A DNA stretch of 64,000 nt from contig NC_135563.1 in NCBI RefSeq assembly GCF_964340395.1, positions 1,326,001 to 1,390,000 on the forward strand, in the 5' to 3' direction. The notes below the pieces were generated by a model, which made no database searches, was not told where the DNA came from, and was given only the letters and a program-made list of their open reading frames with translations. The translations under genes were made by a program, and so were the position numbers. The DNA comes from Glandiceps talaboti (Eukaryota > Hemichordata > Enteropneusta > Spengelidae). Of this stretch, positions 22,441 through 35,620 are shown one piece after another; the stretch's first letter is position 1; every line of letters starts with the position of its first letter.

Positions 22441-23739
22441 AGCGCCAATGGCGTTGTAGCATAACTGTACAGTTTTAAAAATATTTATCCACATGGTCAG
22501 CCATGCTAGGTATAGGTGGTCATTTGCTGAATGAATATCAAGTTGCCTATCCAACCCTACTGTTATCGTTGTAATATATATGATCATTTGTCTGTTGCTA
22601 TGGGCGTGGTCATGTTACTAGACATATTTGCATACATTGTTTCAATGTTTATTCACCTGTTTATGAATTCCTGTTATCTTTGCAAAATACATAATTAACT
22701 GACTTTTGCTATGGGCGTGGTATTGTTGGTAGGCAAATTGACATACATTTTTTTGAATGTTTATTCAATTATCTATTAATCCCTGTTGTTATCTTTGCAA
22801 TATATGTGATCACTTGGCTGTTGCTATGGGCGCGGTCTTGTTGCTAGACACATGTGCATACATTTGTTGAATGTTTATTCATTTGTCTGTGTTATCTTTG
22901 CAAAATATGTGATCATTTGGCTTTTGCTATGGCGTGGTCGTGTTGCTAGGCATATTTGCAAACATGTTTTGGAATGGTTATTAATTTGTTTATCAATTCA
23001 TATTACTATCTTTGCAATATACGTGATTATTTGGTTGTTGCTATGGGCGTGGTCTTGTTGCTAGGCATATTACATACATTTATTTGAGTATTTATTCAAC
23101 TGTATATTCATCACCATGGTTATCTTTGTGAAATACACCACCGATTGGCTGTTGCTATGGGCGTGGTCTTGTTGCTAGTCAAATTTACATACATTTTTGG
23201 AATGTTCATTCAATTATCTATTAATCCCTGTTGTTATCTTTGTAATATATCTGATCATTTGGCTGTTGCTATGGGCGTGGTCTTGTTGCTAGGCATATTT
23301 GCATAATATTTTCGACCCAAATCACACACAACTAGCCACCCAAGGTAATACACCCATCGAATATCATGGTAATCGGTACGTGCAGGAAATTTAACCTGCC
23401 AAACACAGTATTGATCATGGAGGTCTTAATATGACTCAATATTTCTTTCCCCATAAAATGTGTGACTTCTTATTTTTTGTACAAACTGTTTTTTGAATTC
23501 GTAAGGACTATGCATTGATAGTGTCTTAGCTTTAATTCAGCTGTTCTAAAAACAGGCCAAGGTTGCCAAGCAACCTTAAACAGATGTTAATCTTTACGCC
23601 ATTCACATTGACATGTGAAGTAACCCATAAAAATGATTTCATTGCATCAATAAAACAAGAATCTTTCATTTCGAAAATAAAATGCACATTTCTCATGCGA
23701 TCATTTTCATTTCAACACAAATGCCAAGACTTTAAGTCG

Positions 23740-23798
<59 letters not shown>

Positions 23799-23866
23799 AC
23801 ACATAAACGCTACTCGACGCCTATAGCACTACTAAACCTAGTTCAGTTGTGCTAAAAATCACTTTT
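22441..23866 (+). mobile_element. GTTGCTATGGGCGTGGTC repeat element, copy 1
   Basis: It begins GCGCCAATGGCGTTGTAGCA, continues with about seven tandem units each containing TGGCTGTTGCTATGGGCGTG and TTGTTGCTAGGCATATTTGC, then ACACCCAAGGTAATGCACCC-type sequence and AACCTGCCAAACACAGTA. A (CA)n tract at 23741-23805 precedes the end CTATAGCACTACTAAACC...GTTGTGCTAAAAAT. No protein is encoded. The class of element is unknown. Confidence 0.85.
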
Positions 23867-23984
23867 CAGAGTTAATTTGCATAATACTGATCTGATTACT
23901 TGATACTTGATTATAACAAATAAAAAAATACAAAACTCCAAATATCAAAGTATTCTGTCAAGTCGACTTCAATTCATTTACATA

Positions 23985-24034
23985 TAATATACATACATAC
24001 ATACATACATACATACATACATACATACATACAT

Positions 24035-24085
<51 letters not shown>

Positions 24086-24174
24086 TACATACATACATAC
24101 ATACATACATACATACATACATACATACATACATACGTCCAGACATACATTAATACATGCATTACATATATGTA

Positions 24175-24205
<31 letters not shown>

Positions 24206-24239
24206 CATACATACATACATACATACATACATACATACA
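23985..24239. repeat. (CATA)n / (CAGA)n / (CATA)n microsatellite
   Basis: CATA array, a block of about 12 CAGA units (24036-24084), CATA again, a short break, and a last CATA array ending near 24238. Confidence 0.97.
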
Positions 24240-24681
24240 GTTGCGTTAGAACATCTTTCTAATCTAAGATTTTTAAATAAGGTTAAAGAGGGATGTTATT
24301 AATTTTGGGAGAACAAGAAAATGTATAGTGGACGATATTAAAGTGCATCGCTTCAGATGAAATAGGGTATCTGCAAAAAATATTAATAGCCCTCAAGGTT
24401 TAGCTGAAAACATTCACTTCTGTAGATTATTAACTTTGAATAGCTCAAGGATGAAAATACTGTAATATGAATATGCAGTGCTTAGGAGAGTAATCTAAGG
24501 AAAATATTGAATACCATAAGGTGTTAATGTATTGTCATTTCCTGAAATTCTTGAAAAATGGTTTCAGAATGTGTTAATATCATGATAAATCTTATAGATA
24601 TCATCATTGGATGAAGTAAGCTTGTGAAATAAATGAAATGAAGACAAACATTATTTGCTAGTGACACAATTATTCAGAAAA
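24240..24681. other. No recognisable feature
   Basis: AT-rich spacer. No coding or repeat signal stands out. Confidence 0.5.
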
Positions 24682-25446
24682 CAGCGCCAATGCCATTGTA
24701 GCATAACTGTATACCTTATGTGTTATTTTTGAAACGCGAATGAAAACCAGATGGTCTTAACAACACTCAACTCAAAGGGTTTCCAAAAGTTCTGGATAAT
24801 TTCATAAAAATGTTTATATATACCTTGATTTTATTCTTGGTATGGGCAGTATCTTCGTCAATTATGTGAATGTTTGGAAAGTTTAGCCACTTGCCTAACA
24901 ATCCATGTCGTTATCTTTGCAATATATATCATCATTTCACTTGCTATGGGCATGGTCTTGTTGTGATATACACCAACATTTGGCTGTTGTTATGATGTGC
25001 TCTTGTTGCTAGGTATATTTACACATAGTATGTTTATTTTTGGAATGTCTATCCACTTGTCTTTTAATCCTTGTTGTTATCTTTGCAATATATACAGTCA
25101 TTTGAATGTTACTATAGGCGTGGTCTTGTTGGCAGGTATATTTCCATACATTGCTTGCATGTATAGCCATTTGTCTATCAATTCCTGCTGTTATCTTTGC
25201 ATTGCACGCCATCATTGGATGTTGCTATGGGCGTTTTCATTTTCCTAGGAATACATGTACTTGCATACATTTCCGGAATGTTTATTCACTTGCCAATTAA
25301 TTCATCATGTTACTTTTGCAACACATATCATCATTTTACCTTTGCTATTGTAGTGGTCTTATATTGATAGGCATATTTGCATACATTTCTTGAACCTTTA
25401 TTCACTTGCCTACCCATCCCTGCTGTTATCTGTGTAATATAGATCA
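24682..25446 (+). mobile_element. GTTGCTATGGGCGTGGTC repeat element, copy 2 (partial)
   Basis: It starts with GCGCCAATGCCATTGTAGCA and has about five degenerate internal units (24910-25440), but lacks the usual CA-rich end. It is the most diverged of the copies. Confidence 0.75.
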
Positions 25447-25677
25447 TCATTTCACAGTTGACATCGTTTGGTAACATTTGAGTATGAGGATGCCTGCTTG
25501 AGAACTGACCAGTGCATATCGTAATTGGTTTTGCTGTCTTTTAAGTGCCAAATGTATTTACTGAGCGTAGTGTCTTTCTTACTGTGATCAAGTTTAAACT
25601 GATGAAGACTTGTGGTTGTTCCATCTGCTTTTGAATTCTGTGTCACTAACACCTATGTATGAGTTGTGGTCATGGTT

Positions 25678-25872
25678 AGTGGTGATTGTTGCTTTGTAAA
25701 CAATGCTGTTTAAGAGGCATTTTCCTGCGAGGGGGCATTCCTTTGGTTTCTATACTTTCAAAAGCTAAGCAAACACAGCAATGTACCTGTAACTGCAGGA
25801 AACCAAAGGAATGTCCCCTCGCAGGAAAATGCCTCTTAAAAAGCATTGTTTACAAAGCAACAGTCACCACTA
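25678..25872. repeat. Inverted repeat with about 73-bp arms
   Basis: Left arm 25678-25750 and right arm 25799-25872 pair with few mismatches around a 48-base loop. The outer parts read TAGTGGTGATTGTTGCTTTG and its inverse. Foldback MITE or hairpin precursor. Unrelated in sequence to the 7.55 kb hairpin. Confidence 0.92.
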
Positions 25873-26416
25873 TGTCAACTATGTCTCTGGGAAAAATATT
25901 TTATTATAACCGCCGATAAATCAACCACCTTAAATAGCAGATCTGAGTTAGTTAATCAGCAGTGACTTGTTGAACAGGTAGCCTTACTTCCAATCCCAAA
26001 GTAAATTACTAATAAGCGATACAGATGATGGGGTAAATATAATAGTGTAATGAAATTTCCTTTCATTTAATACGTTATTTTCTATTTGCACTGTGACATC
26101 CCTATCTTGACACACTACACTAATGTAAGTGAGCCATTCATTTAATATGATCTCAAAATTATCGACGAGGATACAAAGCTTACTCGGTCATTTAACTTGA
26201 GATATAAACATGCAAGAGTGTCTTCATCTACACGATAAGGATATTATCATTTCAGTCAAGCCCTTGGGGATATACGACCACGGAATAAGCATCTGGGTTT
26301 TGAGATGAATAACGCACGGTGACGGATATTCTACGCTATAGGGTGACGTAATACTTGGCCGTACATAGAACTGTCTGTGCTTATCCGTTATGTGCCATAA
26401 TAATCAGATTTAAGCT
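25873..26416. other. No recognisable feature
   Basis: Spacer without coding signal. Confidence 0.5.
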
Positions 26417-27145
26417 GAATGCCTTCCGTAAGGGCAAAGTTTTGAGATTGTTGTTCCTATAGACAATTGTTGGAATACAACTGAACATATGCAATAAGTT
26501 ATTTGTCATCATTGATTGCTATTTGCCCATTGCTGTTAGTGATCTCCTGGCCAACCACAACATGCAATGTGAAGCTTTATAGAACGTTGTAACATAGCAC
26601 TCACCATAGAAAGGGTTTTAATGGCAAAAAACTAATTTTTTTCTGGTCAGCGCTCATAACTTAAGTACCCCCTTCCCGCGTTAATTTTTTTTCATGTTTG
26701 TTCAGCCAATACAGTCTGCAAATGAAAGGAAAAACACGAAAGTAACTCTCCCTACATTAATTGCCACCAGTGAAGACAACTGCAAAACTAATCATGAACT
26801 AGCCTATGACATCTGCCCCACATACAAACTTACTGTAAAGTACTAAATAAAAAGAACAGTATCTGCAATGATAAGTAGATTGATTAACATTTGTTGAGAA
26901 TGTAAAAAAATAATCACATAGTCGCACCACTTTAGACAACATTGAATGAATTTGAAGCGTGCATTCTTGAGATATAGCCTAATTACCGAAAACCATTAAT
27001 TACGTAAATTGCTCATTAATATTCATGGTTGTTTACCAAAACCTAACCAGTTCTTGTCATTACCCTACGGAACATGTGTACAAAATTTCGTTTGAATTGA
27101 GCCAGCCGTTTTGGAGAAAATGATGGCACAGACAGACACCCAGAC

Positions 27146-27176
<31 letters not shown>

Positions 27177-27229
27177 GAGACACACACACACACACTTTCA
27201 CCCACTAATATACCTCTTCCTTACGGAAG
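26417..27229 (+). mobile_element. Dispersed element bounded by CTTCCGTAAGG inverted ends
   Basis: It begins GAATGCCTTCCGTAAGGGC and ends CTCTTCCTTACGGAAG, a short inverted pair. The first 510 bp have an inverted partner at 18945-20120. The last part (26980-27185) is shared with 7035-7215 and finishes with (GACA)n and (CA)n. Confidence 0.75.
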
Positions 27230-27231
27230 AA

Positions 27232-28670
27232 AAAATAGCGCCAATGGCATTGTAGCACAACTGTACAGTTGTCATATGCTGATCCATACTAGGTATAGGT
27301 GTTCATTTGCTGAATGATTATCCATACATTCATTTGTTATCTTTGCAATATATGTGATCATTTGGCTGTTGCTATGGGTGTGGTCATCTTGCTAGGCATA
27401 TTTGCATACATTTTTTTGAATTGTTATTCATTTGTCTATCAATTCCTATTGTTATCTTTGCAATACACGTGATTATTTGGTTGTTGCTACGTGGTCTTGT
27501 TGCTAGGCAAATAACATACATGTTTTGAATGTTTATTCAATTGTCCATTCATCCCCATGGTTATCTTTGTGCAAAACACCACCGATTGGCTGTTGCTATG
27601 GGCGTGGCCTTGTTGCTACGCAAATTTACATACATTTTTTGAATGTCCATTCCATTATCTATTAAACTCTGTTGTTATCTTTGCAATATATCTGATCATT
27701 TGGCTGTTGCTATGGGCGTGGTCTTGTTGCTAGGCAAATTTACATACATTTTTTAAATGCTTATTCAATTGTCTTTTAATCCCAGTGGTTATCTTTGTGA
27801 AATACCTCACCGTTTGGCTGTTGCTATGAGCGTGGTCTTGTTGCTAGGCACATTTGCAAACATAGTTTGAATGCTTAGACACCCCTAAGAATGTTCCCAC
27901 CAAATTTCAGACCCATCTGCCCAATAGATTTTGAGTAAGCTTTTTGACCAAAAATGACATTTTTCGACCCAATCACACACGGGTAGTAAGATCATTTTGA
28001 TTTAAACAATTTCACAACTAGACACCCAAGGTACACCCATCACATATCATGACAATCGGTACATGCTGGAAATTTAACCTGCCAAACACAGTATGATCAT
28101 GGAGGTCTTGATATGACTATTTTTTCTTTCCCCATAAAATGTGTGACTTCTTATTTTTTGTACAAACTGGTTTTTTTTTGAATGCCTAAGGATTGTGCAT
28201 TTATAGGAACCTGTTTTAATCATAGTGTCTAAGATTTAATTCAGCTGTGCTAAAAACAGGCCTAGGTTGCCAAGCAACCTTAAACAGATGTTAATCTTTA
28301 CGCCATTGACACTAATATGTGAAGAAGCCCAATGATTTCATTGCATCAATAAAACAAGAAAATTTCATTTCCAGGCTGAAGTCAAAGCATGTAATACAAC
28401 AAATCACATTCTGAAACGTAAAATGCACATTTCTGATGCAATCGTTTTCATTTGAACAATTTCCCAACTAGACACCCATGGTAATGGACCCACCAAATAT
28501 CATGGCAATCGGTTCATCGGTTTTTGACTTTAACTTAAGTTGTTCACACACACACACACACACACACATACACACACATACACACACACACAGACAGACA
28601 GACAGACAGACAGACGCCGGACGATGCCTATAGCGCTACTGAACCTCAGTCCTGTTGTGCTAAAAATCGA
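27232..28670 (+). mobile_element. GTTGCTATGGGCGTGGTC repeat element, copy 3
   Basis: Same start (GCGCCAATGGCATTGTAGCA), about five internal units, the CACCCAAGGT and AACCTGCCAAACACAGTA segments, a (CA)n then (GACA)n tract (28546-28613) and the end CCTATAGCGCTACTGAACC...GTTGTGCTAAAAAT. It abuts the preceding element directly. Confidence 0.87.
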
Positions 28671-29376
28671 TGATTCAAAAGAAAAATACGATTGTGACCT
28701 GCGAGGATTAGGAAATGATCTTATCAAAATCTTCAGAACGTTTGCCGTCATAGAGTTCACAGGAAAGAAATGCTAAGCAATTAAACCATCAAAATATTTG
28801 ACATCGTCGAATGATTATTTTGGTAATTGATAGTTGATTTCTTTGATGGTTCCCCTCGACCTCTTTTTCGTTCATAATTCTATTGAACTGTCATCATCGA
28901 TAAACCTAACATAACTGTCGTGTAAATATTTTATTTAAAATATAAATAAATACTGTTGGTTGTACGAATCTCAATCGATGTTTTGAGGGTAAAATTTAGA
29001 ACATCTAGAGCAATGTAGATGACTGCAAAAATGACACTGGTTTAGGAATATGTAGCAACGTAATTAACCACTCTGACATATAGTACATGTCAATATACCT
29101 AATGCTGGCAGCCAACATGACCCCCTCCCATGCATACATAATGTATGTACGTTTTCCCTTCAGACTAAGTTTATGAGAGGTTGGAAGTTTACCATGTTCA
29201 TTCAGCTATATCATACATTGCACTGTACTGATTTGATATACTCCAGTGTTCAAACTGTTAAACGACATCCTACTGACTGTAGCAGATTCACCAGCATTCT
29301 GTAGCAGATTATGTTAGTACAACATGTGCCATAAACAATACAATGGAAGTTATCTTATCAAAGCGCCGAACGTGTG
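28671..29376. other. No recognisable gene
   Basis: Unique-looking sequence without a coding block. Confidence 0.5.
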
Positions 29377-30123
29377 AAATCTTAGCTAGACATGTCATGT
29401 TATGTACACTTGAAATCTTAGCTAATCATGTCATGTTATGTACATTGGAATTTTAGCTAATCATGTCATGTTATGTACACTTGATATCTTAGCTAGTCAT
29501 GTCATGTTGTATACACTTGAAGACTTAGCTAATCACCTCATGTCTTGTATATTGAAATCGTAGCTAGTTATATCATATTATGTACACTTGATATCTAAGC
29601 TAATCATGTCATGTTATGTACACTTGAAATCTTAGCTAAGCATGTCATGTATATTGGAATCTTAGCTAATCATGTCATGTTATGTACACTTGAAATCTTA
29701 GCTAATCATATCATGTATATTGGAATCTTAGCTAATCATGTCATGTCATGTACATTGGAATCTTAGCTAATCATGTCATGTTATGTACACTTGAAATCTT
29801 AGCTGAGCATGTTATGTACACTTCAAATCTTAGCTAATCATGTCATGTTATGTACACTTCAAATCTTAGCTAATCATGTCGTGTTATGTATATTGAAATC
29901 TTGGCTAATCATGTCATGTTATGTACACTTCAAATCTTAGCTAATCATGTCATGTTATGTACACTTCAAATCTTAGCTAATCATGTCATGTTATGTTATG
30001 TACACTTGAAATCTTGGCTAATCTGTAATCAGGTCATGTTATGTACACTTGAAATCTTATCGAGTCGTGACATGTTATGAATACTTGGAATGTTAGCTAA
30101 TCATGTCATGTTACGTACACTTG
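29377..30123. repeat. Minisatellite, about 36-bp unit (TTAGCTAATCATGTCATGTT)
   Basis: About 20 imperfect copies of AATCTTAGCTAATCATGTCA-TGTTATGTACACTTGA, with some units shortened (TGTATATTGG variants). No reading frame of note. Confidence 0.95.
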
Positions 30124-30173
30124 ACTCATTTGCATAATTATTGATTTAAAGTAGTTAGGCTATATCTTAAAAA

Positions 30174-32407
30174 TACCACCAATGGCGTTGTAGCACAACT
30201 GTACAGTTTTTAAAAATGTTCATCCATATGTTAGTCCATGCTAACAATAGGTGTTCATTTGCTGAATGACCATCCAGTTGCCTATCCAACCATGTTGCTA
30301 TCTTTGAGATATACGCGATCATTTCTCTGTTGCTATGGGCGTGGTCATGTTGCTAGGCATATTTGCATACATTTAGAATGTTTATTCATTTGTCTATTAA
30401 TCCTCTTATCTCCGCAATATATGTGATCATTTGGCTGTTGCTTTTGGCGTGGTCTTGTTGCTAGGACATTTGCATAGATTCTTTGAATGTTCATTCATTT
30501 GTCTTTCTATTGTCTTTCTATTTGTCTATTCCTGTTGTTATATTTGCAATATACGTGATTATTTGGCTGTTGCTATGGGCGTGGTCTTGTTACTAGGCAA
30601 ATTTATATTAATCTATTTTGCATGTTTGATCTTGTTGCTAGGCACATTTGCATACATTTTTTTGCATACATTTTTGAATATTTTTGTTCACTTGTGTATG
30701 AATTCCTGATATTATCCTTGCAATATACATGACCATTTGGCTGTTGCTATGGGCGTGGTCTTGTTGCTAGGCATATTTGCATACATTTAGAATGTTTATT
30801 CACTTGTCTATTAATCCTCTTATCTCCGCAATATATGTGATCATTTGGCTGTTGCTTTTGGCGTGGTCTTGTTGCTAGGACATTTGCATAGATTCTTTGA
30901 ATGTTTATTCATTTGTCTTTCTATTGTCTTTCTATTTGTCTATTCCTGTTGTTATATTTGCAATACACGTGATTATTTGGCTGTTGCTATGGGCGTGGTC
31001 TTGTTACTAGGCAAATTTATATTAATCTATTTTGCATGTTTGATCTTGTTGCTAGGCACATTTGCATACATTTTTTTGCATACATTTTTGAATGTTTTTG
31101 TTCACTTGTGTATGAATTCCTGATATTATCCTTGCAATATACATGATCATTTGGCTGTTGCTATGGGCGTGGTCTTGTTGCTAGGCATATTTGCATACAT
31201 TTAGAATGTTTATTCATTTGTCTATTAATCCTCTTATCTCCGCAATATATGTGATCATTTGGCTGTTGCTTTTGGCGTGGTCTTGTTGCTAGGACATTTG
31301 CATAGATTCTTTGAATGTTTATTCATTTGTCTTTCTATTGTCTTTCTATTTGTCTATTCCTGTTGTTATATTTGCAATATACGTGATTATTTGGCTGTTG
31401 CTATGGGCGTGGTCTTGTTACTAGGCAAATTTATATTAATCTATTTTGCATGTTTGATCTTGTTGCTAGGCACATTTGCATACATTTTTTAATGTTTATT
31501 CATTTGTCTTTCTATTGTCTTTCTATTTGTCTTTCTATTCCTGTTATCTTTGCAATATACGTGATTATTTGGCTGTTGCTATGGCCGTGGTCTTGTTGCT
31601 AGGCAAATTTATATTCATGTTTTGAATGTTTATTCACTTGTCTATTAATCCCTGTTATCTTTGTGAAATACACGACCGTTTGGCTGTTGCTATGGGCGCG
31701 GTTATGATTGCGAGGGATATTTGCATACATTTTTTGAATGTTTACTCACTTGCCTACCAGATGATGTTGTTATTTGACCAAAATATACTGCTATTTGGTT
31801 GTTGCTAAGGGCATGGACAGGGTTGCTGGGGCCAATTGTGTCGAAATATTTTGAAGAAAATCTGCAGAATAACACTTCTAGAAATATCTAAGTACTTTTT
31901 AAGATATAAATTTTTGACCAAAATTCACATTGTTACACCTAATTTGCATATTACTGATGAGATCATTATATGCTTAATATTTTTACGTCTATACACCCCC
32001 ATCCTTATTAAATGTCAGTCCAATCTGCTAAGTAGTTTTGACATTAAAGATTTTTTAACAAAAAGACACATTTTTAGCTCTAATTTCCATATTACAGATG
32101 GAATCATCATATCATGAACAAATCTTACTTTACACCCCCTTGGGAATGTTCCCACCAAATTTCGCACTAAACTAGTAGCTTGTGAGTTTGGTTGGTTTTT
32201 TTTTTACCAAAAATCACATTTTTGATTCAGATCACACACCTGTAATGCGATCATTTTCATTTGACAATTTCCCAACTAGACCCCACAAGTAATGTCCTCA
32301 CCAAGGTAATCGGGTTGGCAGTTTTTGAGTTTAAGTCGCACACACACATACACACACACACACATACACACGCACACATACATACATACATACATACATA
32401 CATACAT

Positions 32408-32454
<47 letters not shown>

Positions 32455-32512
32455 CCGCTCGACGTCTATAGCACTACTGAACGTACATTATAGTTCAGTT
32501 ATGCTACAAATT
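30174..32512 (+). mobile_element. GTTGCTATGGGCGTGGTC repeat element, copy 4 (longest)
   Basis: Start CACCAATGGCGTTGTAGCAC; internal array enlarged by a 414-bp higher-order repeat (30313-31480, about 2.8 copies); then the CTACCAGATGATGTTGTTAT and AATTTGCATATTACTGATGA segments; (CA)n(CATA)n(GACA)n at 32338-32453; end CTATAGCACTACTGAAC...GTTATGCTACAAAT. Open frames in the 414-bp units are by-products of the repeat. Confidence 0.87.
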
Positions 32513-33151
32513 CACTTTTCAAATCCAAGCCAACTAATCGCATATTTTCTTGTGTATTCCAACAATTGTTGTGTGTGAGAACTGGTTAACAATGTTGCTT
32601 TAGATCAATTTACTTGTTTTTTAAAGATTGCAATTCTGCTGGGCGAAATTCACCTCATCTCCAAAATAAAACATACAACGACGTTCGTGTCTTGCTATTG
32701 AAAGTTCGACATCTGATGATGAAAATACTATGCTGTGTAATACCGAATATGATATAATAGCATTTACTCTGCTTAATATACATTATTCACTCCTAAACAA
32801 CTTCGAGCAATTCGGTGGTTATTTTAATAATCAAACTCTCTGCATGAAGTACTTTTAATCAGGAAATCTAAGGAAGGTGGTATAAATGTGCAGAACAGTC
32901 TGAAATGAAGATGTTTATAGTGCATGAGTATCTTTCCCAGAAAAGTTGAGAATACACTGCAAAAACCATCTACAATAAATATCACAAATACATCGCCAAA
33001 TGTCTACAAATAGATTAATATAATGACCTACACGACGGTTTGGCATTGCTTGCATAGTTCAGAAAACTCAATGACAGCGATAATTAAACGCATATGTTGT
33101 GTACTGTGTGACACGTGTGTACTATACGGGGTTTCTGCCAGCCAACTGTTA
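32513..33151. other. Spacer, no gene recognised
   Basis: AT-rich. Its last three bases (33149-33151, TTA) form the left target duplication of the next element. Confidence 0.5.
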
Positions 33152-34941
33152 TGGGTGGACCATTTGATATCCTGGGGGGGGGGGGCTTGGAAGATTTCGG
33201 GAAAAAAAGATGCCAAGTGGATTTGCTTGAAAAAAAAATCCGGATATGAGTGGGTGATGGAAAAAAAAAGATGGACCACTGCTGCTAGAAAAAAAAAATA
33301 TCTTGGCAGGGAAATGGTGCACAGGATCGAGTATACTGTTCAACCTGCTCGTACCTCTCCAACCAGGACACTTGTCAAATCATGACAAACAGTTTCAAAC
33401 ACAATTCAGGGACCAATACAGTTTCGTTAGCCTGTGGTACATATATATATTTGTTCTTGTCTCTGTTTCTTTCATAAATGGTTTAAATATTACTTCATGT
33501 AAGGGTTCAAACATAACTATACATAAAATTATACATATAATACATGTATTACCCAAGTTACCACACTAGTTACAGAACATGCCATGTAAGTGTTTGGCTG
33601 TTTCACAATCAGTGCTTTACTTATCTTGCACTTTGGGGCAAAAGTGAACTTGAAGGTTTTGTAATGGTAATCTTCATACTATTGGATAGTTTATAAAAGA
33701 ACTTAATCTAAATTGTTCTCGTCTCTTCAGTATGAATTTGTCAGAAGGGATGATATACTTCCTATTTCAGACACTACACATCGACACCACAACTCAAATT
33801 CAAGTTTCTATTGTACACTAGGTATGACCTCCTAAAGTGCTCTCACACATCAGTAACGTTACTATGCATGCAATATCAATGCCCCTATACCAATGTTACA
33901 GGCCCACTTTTATAACATGGAAAACTTATTTAAAAAGGTTACATTTACTTTAGCTTTTCGATGCTTGGCAATATATATCTCAGAGGCTATGAATAACCTA
34001 AAAATTGCCTAAATAGAAACAAAAAACTACAGATTTGGCAGGGGGGGGGGGCCTTGGACTCCATCACTCCAGAGGCCACTCATTCGTTAAACCAAAAATA
34101 CGATTCACCAAAATTGGTAAAAAACTTGAAAAGCTTCTAGGGGAGACCCCCTAGAACCCCCCTCCCCCATAAGAGGTAGACATGTTCCAGTTTCAAATTA
34201 AAGTTCTTTCCTCCACCTCTTACTGTCAAGATGCTATGAAACTTTATTTCAAAAATGTTACAACCTTATGTAGTTGCTTTTTACATGTTACAGCTGTCTT
34301 GTAAAGCTTGCAAATTATTGTCTGAAAGTGTCTGTGAATAGCCTAAACATTGCCTTTAGAAGTAAAAACCTCCAGGCATCCCTCCCCCATTAACACACAC
34401 ACTCACACAAGAGGTAGACATATCCCAGTTTCGAAGCTCTTCCCTCTAGAGCTTACTGTCGGATGCTATGAAACTTTATTCACTGGTGTCAGTGACTTTT
34501 TGTTGGCCCAATGGAAAAAAACACTGACACCCCCCCCCCCCGAGCTGAATGTCTGAGCTCACCAGTCAAGTTTCCGATTTGTATTTTCAGTGTGTCATCA
34601 TACCGTGGCATAAAAACTGTCAATTATGTTTATTTAATTGAAAATCAAACATGTATGAACTATGTAGTTTTCTAAATGAAATCTGTGTGTGATAGAACAG
34701 CATCTTTTTACTCTCTGTATTACCCTGTGCGAAAACCAAACAGAAAATTGTGGCAACAAATGTAGGTGTTCAACATTGACGTAAAAAAAATCCGGATATC
34801 TCAAAGAAGCAAAGAAAAAAAAAGTTGCCAGCATAGGCGAAGGAGAAAAAAAATAATTCTCAGGCAAGCAGGTGGGGAAAAAAATAATGACTCTCCACCA
34901 ATCTTCCAAGCCCCCCCCCCGGATATCGAATGGTCTACCCC
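33152..34941. mobile_element. TIR element, 1,790 bp, TTA target duplication
   Basis: The left end TGGGTGGACCATTTGATATC and the right end, inverted GGGGTAGACCATTCGATATC, pair over about 40 bp including a G/C run and GGCTTGGAAGATT. TTA flanks both sides (33149-33151, 34942-34944). The interior (about 33570-34560) is shared, inverted, with 49890-51480. Poly-A runs at each end are part of the repeat. No coding capacity. Confidence 0.87.
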
Positions 34942-35620
34942 TTACGGATTTCTAACTACTTATATAGTCATTTAAAGTTATCGTGTCTAAAGTACACTTG
35001 TTTCAAAATACAATATTGAATCGTTTTATTCTTAAAATGATTGGTGGTCAATTATATGACAACACATCACGTATAAATGTCCAATTACCAAACACTAGTT
35101 GTCTAGTATTATGTCAACGTGTGTTTCCTATTTCACTAAATTGTCACAGTTACATATATTGAGTCGTTGCAACTTTTTCGCCGCCGTTTCTGCAAAACTT
35201 ACAATTTATACTTTTAAGAGTAATATAAGTACTTTTACGTTTGATCTTAGTAAATCTTTTTCATTTCAATTGTAATATTTACAATGAAATTTAACATGTG
35301 TGTAGTTCAGAATATTTATTGAATTTTTTGAATGATAAACAAGCTTGGAGACCAAATCAAAGGCTTTTACTTGAATCTAAACACAATGTGTCTTTATTCG
35401 TTTCAATGTCGTTTCTTTTATCGACGCTCTTCGTAGACATGTTTAAAGGGGTACCGGCTGTAACTTAACTTCATGGTTATTTTTGTCCAATATTGAACAA
35501 TATGTTATGCTATTCCAAATGTTGAAGCATATTGAATCTAGTAAAGGTTTTACCAGGTATTAAAGACATAACATAAACATTATAACGTATTATTTATGTA
35601 CAAAATATTAAATAAAATAT
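34942..35620. other. Spacer, no gene recognised
   Basis: AT-rich non-coding sequence. Confidence 0.5.

Noticed and set aside
30431-31492. Three near-identical hydrophobic frames (MAVAFGVVLLLG)
   Set aside because: By-products of the 414-bp repeat. The hydrophobic look comes from T-rich sequence.
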